Shown: positions 11,711 through 22,417 of the stretch, in pieces
Numbering within the stretch: the first letter of the stretch is position 1
How the letters are laid out: each line of letters starts with the position of its first letter
DNA from: Nageia nagi
Lineage: Eukaryota > Pinophyta
Length of the DNA stretch: 64,000 bases
Assembly (NCBI GenBank): GCA_050084985.1
Contig: JBITNC010000001.1
Span: 149,730,001-149,794,000, forward strand
Reading direction: 5' to 3'
Position numbers and translations under genes: made by a program
The notes under the pieces: generated by a model
The model's database searches: none
Seen by the model: only the letters and a program-made list of their open reading frames with translations
Told to the model about the DNA's origin: nothing

Positions 11711-14441
11711 TCAAGCTGATGGTTTTTGAGCCGAGGTTGATGCTTTTGCATGCTCTTTAGTTTATTCTCTCCCAAATACATTTTCCTTTTATAGGTCGAT
11801 AGCAACTGAATCCATTTTCAAAAGTAGATTAAGGTCTTCCTTCGTTGGATCAACATTATTGGGTTGCACAAATGAAGTAATCTCATCTTTCTTCTTCAAT
11901 AGAATCTTGAAATCCATGTTCTGTTCTTGGATGATCAATTTTAAAAGTTTATTTTCCTATTGAAGTTGAGCAACATTTTTCCTTTGCTCTTCTGATTCAA
12001 GTAGGCAGGCCTTTGCATTTTTGAAATGTTGTTGCATCACTTTCGTTGTGTTCTTCAAATTTTCATATCTTGCCTGCATTCAGAATTAAAAATTTTAGTA
12101 TAACTTTAAAATATGAAGAATACCAAAAAATCATAAATTTAATTGTAATTATTAAAACTTACATTAGCTCTTTGCTTTTATGTGTTTGATTTATTAAGCA
12201 ATTTCAAATTATATGTCCATTTATCAAAATAAACTTGGGCTTCAGCATTGATATTTTCTAGTCTATCCAAAGCCATGTTCAGAATTTCATCAGCTGTTCT
12301 TTTTTTAAACTTAAAACTCCCCTCCTTTACATCTTTCATAAAAGAATCGATGACACTTGGGTTATGTGTAATGGCCTCATACAACTTCTCCCTCCAAATG
12401 TGATTGTGATATCGAGCATTGATATCTTAGATCAAAGTTTTTACCTATTTTCCCCATATAATTAATTTTTTCAAATCTAGAATGAGAAACTGATTCACAT
12501 TTTTTGATGTAGACTCTACAACATCTAATGAATTTTTAAAATCCAATACTTCATCTCTTAATTCTTTGATCGACTTTTCCTAAGATATCAAGGGTGTTTC
12601 TTATCTCTCGATCATCGTAGTGGGTTTAGACTATTTGGACATAGGTTGCTCTCATCCAATTACATTTTGTGCCTCAACTAGTTATGTGCTATCACTAGCA
12701 GGTGTGCCAAAAAAATCTACAAACATATTTGGCAACTTTGAATCTTTCAAACCATCAATCTCTATATTGCACAAACTATCATCTAGCACCTCGAGGCCAA
12801 AATGCGCATGGGGAAAAGTAACAGGAATATCAACTTTAAAAATCTCTAGACAACTTATTCCTAGTGCTTTACTTGGTTGGGGGACACTTCCTCTCATTCT
12901 TTGTTATTTTTGTGGTGGTGGTGGTGGTAATAAACATTTACCTCATCGTAGAGGTATTTTCTGACGAGTTCCTACAAAAATGAAATGCAATATAGTTAAA
13001 TCCACCAAACATTTTATAAAAAAGAATAATAAAAATAACTTAATTAATAAAAATTTCTTACCCAATGATTGAGATGATGGTGTAGTAGGATTGGCCCAAA
13101 CATTAGGTCCATGAATGACTTTCAACAAGGGTATATCTTGAACCATTATTTCAACAACCGAATCTACATTCAAGAATTTTAATCAATTACAAAAATGATT
13201 CTAGTTCCTAAATACAATTTTAATATTTACCTTTCTTCTCTTGCATGGGTGTCACCTCCGATTGTTGTTGAGTAGGAAGAGAAGATTCCTCTTCAACGTC
13301 ATCTTCTGCTATCTTAGAATCAATTACATGCATCTATCTATGAGTCTTACGATGCTTCTAAGAATCAATTTGAGAACTAGGAGCTTGAGATGTTGTGTCT
13401 AATTCTCCTTGAACTTCCTATGGCTATTTTCGTCTCATAGCAACATCCCTTCTATCCTTCACAGCATCAACTCTTTTTTGAAATAAAATGCATTTAATTA
13501 ATACTATCAAAATAGATAAAACAATAAAATTTAAAAAATTTCTATTAAAATTGCATGAAAGGATATTACAAACCTGCAACTGGATAGGATACAAGCATAT
13601 TTGATTTGAAGAAAACACCAATTATTTGATGGTATTGGTGTTTTCTTCAAATCAAATAATGCCTCATAGTATAGAGAAAGAATGAAATTAGTGGTATGTA
13701 CCTTTCTCACACCTATTAGTTTTACTTTAATCAATTCATTCTTTATCTTAGATGAAATATAAGAAGACCAGTCATATCAAGTTCCATCAAAGGAACATAT
13801 AAGACAAGATATTACCCTAAAAGGCATATTGCCTATTTTTCCTTGAAAAATCAATTAACTAGTATAAATTTCCATGGAATCCCTCAGAAATTCATTCTCA
13901 ATCCAAGACATCAGAAGACCTCTTTTCACCTTGTTCGAAATCACTACAAATAAAATAACAAAGTTTTAAATATTTAGAATGAATCAGTTGAATAAAAATT
14001 AAAGTATAAAAATAAAATTGTATTCCAAAAAGAATTCATACCTTGTAAAAAATCTATATTTACATTATAATGCTCTTCAAGGTAGCATTTATCTTCATCG
14101 CTAATGAGTATACTGAAATGCACGTGCTCTCCTCCTTGAAATGGTAATCCAATTAAGTGAGCTATGTCCTTAGGGTTGAAGGAGAAAGTAAAATTATTCT
14201 TCTTTTGTGTCATAGTCATCGAATTATTGTTTATATCATAGTTCTTAACAATATTCTCCATTAGTGCATTCTCTGAAGTAATTTTAGGAATATAAATCAA
14301 CCCATGTAAAAATGTGTTGTGCACCCATTCCTTAGTTGAATCCTTCATTTGGTCCAATGGAAGGATCAAATCGTTGGTTGGGTGACACTTGAAGTTAATA
14401 CCCTTTCTCCTAACTCTAGATCCACTATAGCTACTTTCCAT
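11711..14441 (-). pseudogene. Second hAT-borne gene: multi-exon protein, possible plant-mobile-domain N-terminus and coiled-coil C-terminus
   Basis: Exon 1 (14,441-14,042) starts MESSYSGSRVRRKGINF and includes FTFSFNPKDIAHLIGLPFQG, which resembles the 'TF.l..eDi..llGLPv.G' core of plant mobile domain (PMD) proteins; this link is tentative. It ends at AAG|GTATGAATTC. Exon 2 (13,943-13,702) ends SYISSKIKNELIKVKLIGVR and then |GTACATACC. Later pieces encode RVDAVKDRRDVAMRRK (near 13,470), EEESSLPTQQQSEVTPMQEK (near 13,250), SVVEIMVQDIPLLKVIHG (near 13,150), SKLPNMFVDFFGTPASDST (near 12,720), SVIDSFMKDVKEGSFKFKKR (near 12,330) and a helical tail KNTTKVMQQHFKNAKACLLE (near 12,050), stopping near 11,711. 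A few stops are present. It starts about 200 bases inside the right array, mirroring the transposase gene. Confidence 0.7.
13599..13657. repeat. Perfect 24-bp inverted repeat (hairpin), 11-base loop
   Basis: The arms at 13,599-13,622 (starting ATTTGATTTGAAGAAAACAC) and 13,634-13,657 (ending TTTTCTTCAAATCAAAT) are exact reverse complements around TATTTGATGGT. The hairpin lies in the second intron of the minus-strand hAT gene, or at its edge. Surrounding sequence is much more decayed, so the arms are either recent or maintained. Confidence 0.85.
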
Positions 14442-14649
14442 TGCCTAATTATTTGATATAATATTTTCTATTAAGTTTGAAACCCTCTTTCTAAGGTTCC
14501 TTTTTTTGTTGCAGAATGATACTCGTTCAAATGAACTAAATTAAATTGTATCTAGGCTATATATAGAGGGGGCATTAATTGCAATATATATTGGGACATG
14601 TGTCATCATCATATTAGTGTATAGAAAACACCATTTACTACAAGTCCAT

Positions 14650-15165
14650 AGGTCCATCTGCATTCCATATATAGCTTGATTGGTTGCATTTAAGATGCAA
14701 TTAGATTGGTTGCATATGGAATGCAATTGGTCCATCTACATCTGAAATGCAACTGATTTGGGTGCATCATGAATGCAACCAGTTTGACTACATTTGGAAT
14801 GCATACAATCTCGATGCATCATGAATGCAAACAGTCTATATTTATCTAGAATGCAATCACTTTGGTTGCATCTAGAATGCATCCATTTGGGCTACATTCG
14901 GAATGCAACCGATCTAGTTGCATCTTGAATGCAATCGATCCTTTTGCATCTTGAATGCAACTAATTCGGATGCATTTGAAATGCAATTATATTGGTTGCA
15001 TCGTAGATGTAGTCAGATCAGTCGCATTCCAGATGCAACCAGACTAGTTGCATTTCAGATGTAGCCATACCGATAGAATTCATGATGCACCCAAATCAAT
15101 TGCATTTTGGATGTAGCCAAATTGGTTGCATTATGTATGCAACTATATCGATTGCATTTTAACAT
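14650..15165 (-). repeat. Right subterminal minisatellite, 26-bp unit, about 20 copies, inverted relative to the left array
   Basis: The unit is approximately GATCTAGTTGCATCTTGAAT followed by GCAACC; period is 25-27, mostly 26. The unit is itself partly palindromic (GGTTGCAT...ATGCAACC). It aligns better with the reverse complement of the left unit (about 18/26) than with the forward unit (about 13/26), so the arrays face each other. The minus-strand gene begins just inside it, at 14,441. Confidence 0.83.
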
Positions 15166-16116
15166 ACTTTATACGTTTGCACATGTGATATATCTTTTCA
15201 ACATGCAAAATGTTTTAGCATCTATCAGATTCTACCATTTTTTCAGTTTGAAGGATAAGTTTTGGCAAAAACCCTCTATAAAATATCGACTTATCATTCA
15301 TTTTAATGCAATCTCTCATTCCTTGTCAGGTAATGCTTAGTGAAGAATGATCTCTAGGAAGAGTAGTTGCATCTTTTCAACCTATTCAAGGATAGAGTTT
15401 CAAATAATCATAAAGATTATTTTGAAACACTATCTAGAACAGGAAGAGATTACCTGTAGATTAAATGTATGGAGGTTTCTTACAATTTCAATCAGATATG
15501 GTCAACTACCAATTGGTAATAATTTTCTAGTTTTATTTTAAGTTAATATTTTCACCATTTTAAATATTATGTATATAATTTTTTTACTTAATTAATTTGC
15601 AGGACTATATGGTAAACTTTTATTTTGAAACTCTATTCTCAAATATTTCCTAGTGTTAGTTTGTTCTTGAATTTCGTGCAGGTGCAAAGGATGTCTTCCA
15701 TGATTACAACAACATAGAGGATACATCTTCCATGGTGGAAAGAAGTTGCAGGGAATAAGTAATATTAGAGCCTGCTAAACTTGATATTTGATCAAGTTTA
15801 TTCATTTCCACTTTTTCCTTGCACTTGAATCTATGGAAGTTTGAACTCTACCAGGAGACATCATCGATGGTGGAAAGACTACTTTGTACTAAAATCTTAA
15901 TCATTTAATGTATATGTATATATACAAGGTTTTATATACTAAATGGTTTGTGTTCAAAAATTTACAATGATATTTTCACCAAGTTTTTACATTTATTTTG
16001 CAAAATTGTTCAAAAATCACCCAATAATTTACATTGTTTTGGAAAATTTGCTTCAATTCGAAATAGGTTTCGTCTACATTCACCTAGGATATATAGGTCC
16101 ATTTTGGACAAGGGGT
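15166..16116 (+). other. Right subterminal region of the hAT element, possible small spliced transcript
   Basis: It is about 950 bp. Short open frames occur at 15,107-15,340 and 15,347-15,541. Acceptor-like sites (TTTGCAG at about 15,602 and CGTGCAG at about 15,682) precede a short open stretch reading GAKDVFHDYNNIEDTSSMVE. I recognise no protein. It could be the remains of a third gene or only chance. Confidence 0.35.
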
Positions 16117-16132
16117 CTTAAAATTTTCCTTG
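16117..16132 (-). repeat. hAT right terminal inverted repeat
   Basis: The plus strand reads CTTAAAATTTTCCTTG, the exact reverse complement of 7346-7361, followed by TCTCAAAG, the degenerate 8-bp target duplication. Confidence 0.85.
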
Positions 16133-16140
16133 TCTCAAAG

Positions 16141-17479
16141 GTTTAAAAAAGATAATTGATAAAAAGTAATAATTTAGATATTAAAATTTTTGAATATAAG
16201 AAATTTTAAATATTTAAAGCTCTAATATTTAAATATTTTCTAATGTTACTAAATTACCAAATAAAAGAATGAAATGGCTTAAGTAGAAAATGAGTGGAAT
16301 TTAAAATGACCAGGATATAAGTAGTTCAGACATGTGTGTGGTAGATAAATCATGATGTGGTCTCACAAAGGAACAACATATGTAAGTTTGAGGCATAATA
16401 GCAGGGTTGTAGGTGATACAAGAAACCATGATCCAGGTTTGGAGTGGAACCAAGCATGTCAAGCTTTATGATTGGTAATATACTATATAGGAGTAATAGA
16501 CACAAGTTGTTGGGATTCCACAAATAACGAACTAGTCTACATCTCTAATTGATTCATGAAAAATGGAAGTTATACAAGCTTGGGCGATAGACAATGCATA
16601 GAGATGGTGGTATCCAACTGCATAAATACTACCACATAGTACAATAACAAGAGTCTCATAATAGTCACATTGGGAGCCAACAACAACAACCCATAAGTAG
16701 AAACATACATGAGGTTTCACCAAAATGAACAAGTCCACATCATTCATCAAATACAAAGGATGAAGCTATTGAAAATATACAGGACTTCCATAAGAACAAA
16801 ATAAATGCAATCAATTTTTAAATACCTTTACAACACATCTAAACTTCCTCCAAATAATGTGCAGGCAAAATAAGTCCATGATCCATTTTCAAACCATAAA
16901 GGATATCAAAGGATACCAAAAATCCATGAGCCAACAAAACTAATAGAATTTTAATTCCATATGATATATGATAAGCCTCCAACAAAGGAACCAAATACAA
17001 CTATCACACACGACATTCACTTCCTTCAAAGAAGTAACACAAATATTCTTCCTAATATTTATTCATAATGAAATAACATAGAAATAACTAGCCCTATTGC
17101 ATGGTGGATGATTAAATCTGTAATTTGAGTTGATATAGCCTTGATATCATAAAATTAGCTAATAAAAATAATCCAATAATATTTATACCACTATCAAAAG
17201 CACATACAACAAGAGGAACAATGATAGTTTCACCCTTGAAAAATAAAAATAATGAAGAACCCAATTAAACATCAAAACTTCAGAAGTGAACTATGAAAGA
17301 AATTGAGGATGATAACCTCTAAAATCTTGAATACTATAATTTAATGGAAATGGGTATCCAATAATTTTCAAAAAAATATAGATGAATAACCATATTAAAA
17401 TTTGTGGAGAAAATGGAAGATTGAAATCTACTTGGATTTGCAAAACAAAATCTCACATGGTGAGCTAAAAATTCATTAA
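16141..17479 (-). other. 5' leader of the gag-only retrotransposon
   Basis: This is the internal sequence between the primer site and the hAT insertion. The longest minus-strand frame (16,532-16,756) is not recognised. I see no protease, integrase or RT motif, which supports a gag-only element. Confidence 0.5.
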
Positions 17480-17491
17480 GCTCTGATACCA
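17480..17491 (-). other. Primer-binding site, initiator Met-tRNA
   Basis: The minus strand reads TGGTATCAGAGC, the canonical plant copia primer site, one base from the LTR end. Confidence 0.88.
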
Positions 17492-17492
17492 C

Positions 17493-19590
17493 TGCAAGGC
17501 CCACTCTTAAGTTTGTAAATCCAAATTATAATAACTACAAAATTCATTATTACATACATTATGACATTCAAAAATAGAGGAGAAAATAGCCTATCTCACT
17601 TTCCTCAAGAGACTCTTTAACTCCCTAAATAGTCCAGAACTTCATTATCTTATGACCTTTGGGATTCCTCTAAGACATAAGTAAGAAAATACATAAATAT
17701 TAAATACTTTTATCACACATACATAACTTTTTGTATTAGTCCTAGAGATTTTATAGTCTTCAAACTTGTACAAAATTGGATTGTATACCAACCTATGTAA
17801 GCATTATTTGTAACATAGCATACCTAAAATAACTTGCTAGTTTATAAAACATAACACCTTAAATAAAAATAAAATAAACCTAGAACATAAAATTTAATTA
17901 TCACTCTTAACCTTCACCCTATATGACTCCCCTTTCTTATCTTCATCAGTCTACCGTAGAAATTCAGTTGAGGCCTGATATGTAGAGCCAATTTAGCTCC
18001 CAACAAATTCATGCATATCATGGTGGTTTGTATGTTATGCGATAAGTCCATCATCAACTTGTCATTGATTCTAACTTAATTAACAATGATATTCCAAGGT
18101 TCCTCTACTAACTCTTCCCCTCTCCCAATAATAGTCCTTAGAGGGATGGGGATTATGTTAACTACCTCCTTTGCGACCTCTTGAGAATTTTCTACCTCCT
18201 TAGATGAAGTTGCCTCCACTGCCTCCTCTATATTATGCTCTTTGGTTGCTTCTCTTCCACCTCTTACGGTCCTTCTACCTTCTTTTCTCCTCTTACCTTC
18301 TTAGTCTCTTCCTTCTTATTAGTTAAGGATTTTGCCAACTTTTAGTCCTCCTTATTTAACTTATCATTGTATTCCATAATATTTTTATTATTCCCCTTAT
18401 TAATTATTGTTGAGCTATGAAATCCTTTAGATAAATGCTTCTCTTCCAATGTAGAAAATTTCCCCCTTTTGCTAATAGGAATATTATCATCCTCATCCTT
18501 TGACTTTAGCACCTCTTCAACCATCACCTCTTTCCCTTTTGTAGTCTCATTGTCCTTCCATTTGTCACCTAGTAATAGTTATGTTGAAGAGACTAGGAAC
18601 CCACTCTTCCTTGGAGTTCTTTATCCTTTCTTACCATGCTCCTTTTCTAACCTATGGTAGACAACCATCTTGATGATCCCTTAGTGCAAAGGTAGTTTTT
18701 GCTCTATCATTTTCTCCTCATTCATATATTTATCCAGGTCATGGAATAAAAATATTGTTAATCTAACCATCTCATTATGATGAATTGAATTCAAAATCAC
18801 GACATGGTAGTTAAAATTTCTTTGGTACTTTTCATCTAGGGTTGGATACTTCATCACTTCCTTCATTACCCAAACCTAAGGATTGAAAAGGGACTCATGG
18901 GTGATTCCTAACTATAACCAACAAAATATCTCTTTCCCCTCTAGAAACTTTTCCAATTTCTTCATTTGTTTAGTTTTTTTCTAATGAATAAATTCTTCAA
19001 CCTATGGTATCCTTGAAACTTGCGCTATGAGTTATGGAGATATTATAAAGTGCAACCCCTCTACCTCATCTTGAACCTAATTCCATGAGCTATAAATCTA
19101 TCTCATGATCCTTTGATCAAACCCATAAAACCTTCTAAAGAATTGGAGATCAAACCTTGAGGGCTCCATCAATGGGATAATATCCCTTCCATTTCCAACA
19201 CAAAGGGCTTTGCCTGAACAAGCTCACCTCCCATTCTTTCCCCTTGCAAAATTGAATTATATATAGCAAATTTGTCCAACTATTCAAGCATGGGCTTCTT
19301 ATAGAACACACTCCCTTCACCTCTTCCATAAGGTGATGACCTCTCGTACCTCCACTTGTTCTTGGCATGGGCTATAATTCTTGTTAAAGTTCGCTCACCC
19401 ATGCAAGTTGGTGATAATGAAAAGTTTACAATTTGTGCTAAAACTTGTAATTTTTAAATGAACCCCAATCCCAACAATCATGACTCTGATGGGGGCCAGA
19501 TTGAATACCTTATAACACCTACACACTTATGAAACCTAAAACTAATAATATTGCAATCAACCTTAATCTCTAAGGATTAGGATTCCAACA
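17493..19590 (-). repeat. Right (5') LTR of the gag-only element, split by an insertion
   Basis: The LTR parts are 17,493 to about 17,728 and about 19,515 to 19,590, from TGCAAGGCCCACTCTTAAG to GATTCCAACA. Together they match the left LTR, with roughly 1.79 kb of unrelated sequence between. Confidence 0.78.
17729..19514 (-). pseudogene. Unidentified insertion with a decayed minus-strand coding region
   Basis: The insertion lies inside an LTR, between CACATACAT (left) and CACCTACAC (right), which may be a decayed 9-bp target duplication; no terminal inverted repeat was found. Reading right to left, coding pieces follow each other: MPRTSGGTRGHHLMEEVKGV (19,368), VMKEVMKYPTLDEKYQRNF (about 18,870), LNSIHHNEMVRLTIFLFHDL, and a lysine-rich tail with ISKRGKFSTLEEKHLSKGFH (about 18,470). 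Stops and frameshifts are frequent. I do not recognise the protein. A minus-strand non-LTR element fragment is possible because the left edge, read on the minus strand, ends in a short A run. Confidence 0.5.
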
Positions 19591-20356
19591 CAACATTGTA
19601 AATTTTAAATAAATAAAAGTGTTTACAAAAATATTATAAATTCTATTTGTATTAATTTAAGGTTGTATAAATACAAATATATATAGAACTTATATAAGAT
19701 ATACTTATCATTCACTATATAATGAAGGATATGATATAAGGTTTTAGTATAATATATTTAAATATTACTAATTATAAAGCTATATATTTTAATTTTTTAT
19801 GTTATATTTTTCCTTTTATAATTATTTTATTGAATTGAAGGATTTTTATTATATATTGTTAATATAATAAATATATTGTATTAATATCAACATTTCATTT
19901 ATTTTCACTTCATAATAATTAAATTTTAATTTTTTTTATTGAGATTATCTCATATAATATTAAAAGTAGCAAACAATTAATCCAAAGCAAAATAAACAAT
20001 TTTAAGAGTATTCTAAAGTGAAAAGTATGATATGGGTCAATTTTAATGTTCTAGACCAACATGTCAGATATAGAGTAACAATGAGTTTCAAAGATCATTA
20101 TAGCTAAGTAAATTTATTTGTGTTAGTTTACTCATTATAGATCTATTTGTTATTATCTTTATATCATTTAATATTATTTTTATTCCTATCATTTATTATC
20201 CTATTATGCATTATCAATTATCTAAATTGCACCTACAAAATAATATTATTTTAATTAATCTTACATTAATTTTAAAACTTATTATCTTCATATGTTTAAG
20301 TAAACTTGAATACCAATTTCTTTCTAGTAAATTCATATTTTTATAAAATTGATAAC
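19591..20356 (+). repeat. Dispersed repeat family A, copy 1, third segment
   Basis: It resumes family A after the retrotransposon: AACATTGTAAATTTTAAAT joins the sequence left at 5919. It matches copy 3 at 42,560-43,166 and 44,416-44,470 (GCATTATCAATTATCTA; TTTCTTTCTAG...AAATT). It ends in a likely LINE target duplication AAATTGATAACA (20,345-20,356). Confidence 0.8.
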
Positions 20357-20817
20357 AATTTTTTGAAAATTCTTGGGAGGACATTTGGAGAGGGAGCTAT
20401 GGAGTCGAGCAACTATGCAGGTAGGGTTTCATACCACATTAATTTTTGTGTGGGAGTGCTTTTTCATTGTTTAGGTGGTGTTTTGCTTTATATTATGGAA
20501 AAATTCCTTTCATAAACTTCAACCCCTCTTGGAGATGTTGGAAGAAACAATGGTGTTGGGTAAGGAACTAACAAAGTTCATCCTGAAGGTGTTGTTAATC
20601 ACTTTTTCTTGTAGAAGCAAAAGGAAATAGTAAAGGATTATACAATCCTTCTTTTTAACTAGGTGGTCGTCAAATAATAAATATCTTGTTATTCAATTGG
20701 ATAAAAAATTGAAAGGATTTCCTGCAAATGAATCTCAATTGTAGATTATCTTTTCCCAATGTATAACTAGTTAGAAATCATTTTAACCTAGTTGCTAAAC
20801 TTACCAAGCTAAACAAT

Positions 20818-22414
20818 CACTACTAGTATACAAGAAAATAACATTTGAGAGAACATAGTTTTCCTATTTATTTATTTTTTTTCTCATGAGATGATGTTAT
20901 CGTTGACGCTAAGTGATACATTGAACATAGCATCGATATCTACAATGGTTATAAATTCATATATAACATAAAAATAGTCATTTTACATCGCTTATAGAGT
21001 CAAACATAGCATAAAAAATAATGTCATTTTGCATTAGAAATAGAATCACTTTTGAGTAAAAAAATAGTCACTTTTGTGTCGAAAATAGAGTCGTATTTAG
21101 AGTGAAAATTAAAGTCAAATTTAGATTCAATTATAGCATTAGAGTTTAATTTTCTTTGAAAAAATTAGAAACTAGAATCCATGGTGGATTCCAGTTTCTA
21201 TTTTTGTATTTTTTGGTTTGTTGTTAGGGTTGGTTCCTAGGTGCTTCATCAGATCTGTAATCTATGAAATCATGTTCACATCATGCATCTTGTCAAATAA
21301 TTTGCATGCCTCTATACTTCCACATTTAACTACTCTTTGATGCACATTCGTGTCTTTTTTTGAAGCGTACATGGTGGCACATACTGAAGGATGTTAGTTT
21401 AAGTTATGGAGTTTAACTTTACTCCTGATAATTGTATCTACTTAAAATTCTCTTGAATCTTTTCAAAAATTCCATTTTGTGCATTTTTAGTGCTCATTGT
21501 AGTACAAAATACTACATTATGAGGATGCATTGGTTAAACAATTCGTAAACCCTTTCATTGTATCCATTTTGTGCATATCCTGCAACCATTGTAGTCTAAA
21601 AATAGTGTCTACATCATACATCCTATCAAACAATTCATGGATCTCTCTACACTTTCATATTTTGCGTACCCATCCATCAAGGCACTCACAACCAAAACAT
21701 TAAAGGCAAAACCATTTTCAACTACTCTTTGATGAATTACATACCTTCTTTTACAACTCTCATAATGACAAATGCTAGGATAATGCCTGCAAGGGTTATT
21801 GAGTTTAGTTTTACACTTGATGATTGTATCTGCCCAACAGTATTTAAGGTCCTTTCAGAAAACCCATCTTATGCATATCTTACAATCATTGCATTCCATG
21901 AAAGTGTGTCTACATCATGTACCTTGTCAAATAATTTGTGTGTCTTCTCTATTCTTACACATTTTGCAATAAAATAGGGTTTCCCACCATTCAATGATGA
22001 TCATTGATCAAGTTTTTTTTTATCAATATTCAATAATAAATCAACATCAATCCATGTATGTGATTCACATTATTTTTTTCATACATTTACATTTTCGATA
22101 ATAGGTCTGATAGAAATTTAGCATCGAATATAGTGTCATCAAATATAAAGTCAGATATAGTGTTGTATATATACTCAGATAAACTTATTAGATTTAATAT
22201 CAAATATAGTGTCATATATAGTGGTAGATATAGAGTTGGATATAGTGTCAAACATAGTGTCAAATTTAGTGTTGAAAATAGCATCTGATAGCATTGAAAA
22301 ATGGTGAAACTAGATGTTCAATGCCAAACAACATAAAATAATGCTATTAGCATCATAAATTAACATAACAAATGGACTTATACTTCGACATTATAATCAT
22401 GAATCATAGTAGTG
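20818..22414. mobile_element. Non-autonomous CACTA element carrying a PPR gene fragment
   Basis: The ends are CACTACTA and TAGTAGTG with a 3-bp duplication AAT on both sides (20,815-20,817, 22,415-22,417), the diagnostic CACTA arrangement. Both subterminal zones repeat an ATATAGTGTCAAA-like motif, tightly clustered at 22,100-22,270 and looser at 20,950-21,130, as in other CACTA elements where the transposase binds. There is no transposase. The middle holds a PPR fragment, making it a gene-capturing (Pack-CACTA-like) copy. Confidence 0.82.
21235..21977 (-). pseudogene. Captured pentatricopeptide-repeat (PPR) gene fragment
   Basis: Reading right to left from 21,977: FIAKCVRIEKTHKLFDKVHD, then VDTLSWNAMIVRYA, a stop, DGFSERTLN, and IQSSSVKLNSITLAGI. 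Further on, TTMVAGYAQNG (about 21,600), then MHPHNVVFCTTMSTKNAQNG (about 21,510) and IQLSGVKLNSIT (about 21,420). These are the alternating helices of plant organelle PPR proteins ('KLFDKM', 'SWNAMI.GYAQNG', 'GVKPNSIT'). PPR proteins bind organellar RNA; here only parts of two to three repeat groups remain, with stops and frameshifts, so no function is expected except possible small-RNA production against PPR transcripts. Confidence 0.8.
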
Positions 22415-22417
22415 AAT

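Larger units (their letters stand above)
7338..16140. mobile_element. Two-gene hAT DNA transposon with inverted 26-bp subterminal arrays
   Basis: The element spans 7346-16,132 and is flanked by an 8-bp target duplication, CCTTAAAG on the left and TCTCAAAG on the right (6 of 8 identical), as expected for hAT. Both ends read CAAGGAAAATTTTAAG inward, a perfect 16-bp terminal inverted repeat. Inside lie, in order: left 26-bp array, hAT transposase pseudogene (plus strand), a 0.7-kb spacer, a multi-exon gene on the minus strand, and the right 26-bp array in inverted orientation. The element sits in the internal region of the gag-only retrotransposon, upstream of gag. Confidence 0.85.
5920..19595 (-). 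mobile_element. gag-only LTR retrotransposon with two nested insertions (TSD CAACA)
   Basis: A perfect 5-bp duplication CAACA (5920-5924, 19,591-19,595) brackets LTRs at 5925-6212 and 17,493-19,590. The primer site TGGTATCAGAGC (minus strand, 17,480-17,491) and a polypurine tract next to the left LTR give right-to-left orientation. Without the hAT insertion (7346-16,132) and the LTR insertion (about 17,729-19,514) the element is near 3 kb. Its only recognisable protein is a gag at the far (3') end of the internal region. It resembles non-autonomous gag-bearing elements (TR-GAG type) that depend on pol supplied in trans. Family A continues smoothly across both flanks. Confidence 0.85.

Noticed and set aside
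12620-12964. Plus-strand 114-residue frame
   Set aside because: The minus strand here encodes the second hAT gene in several consistent pieces; the plus frame is a shadow.
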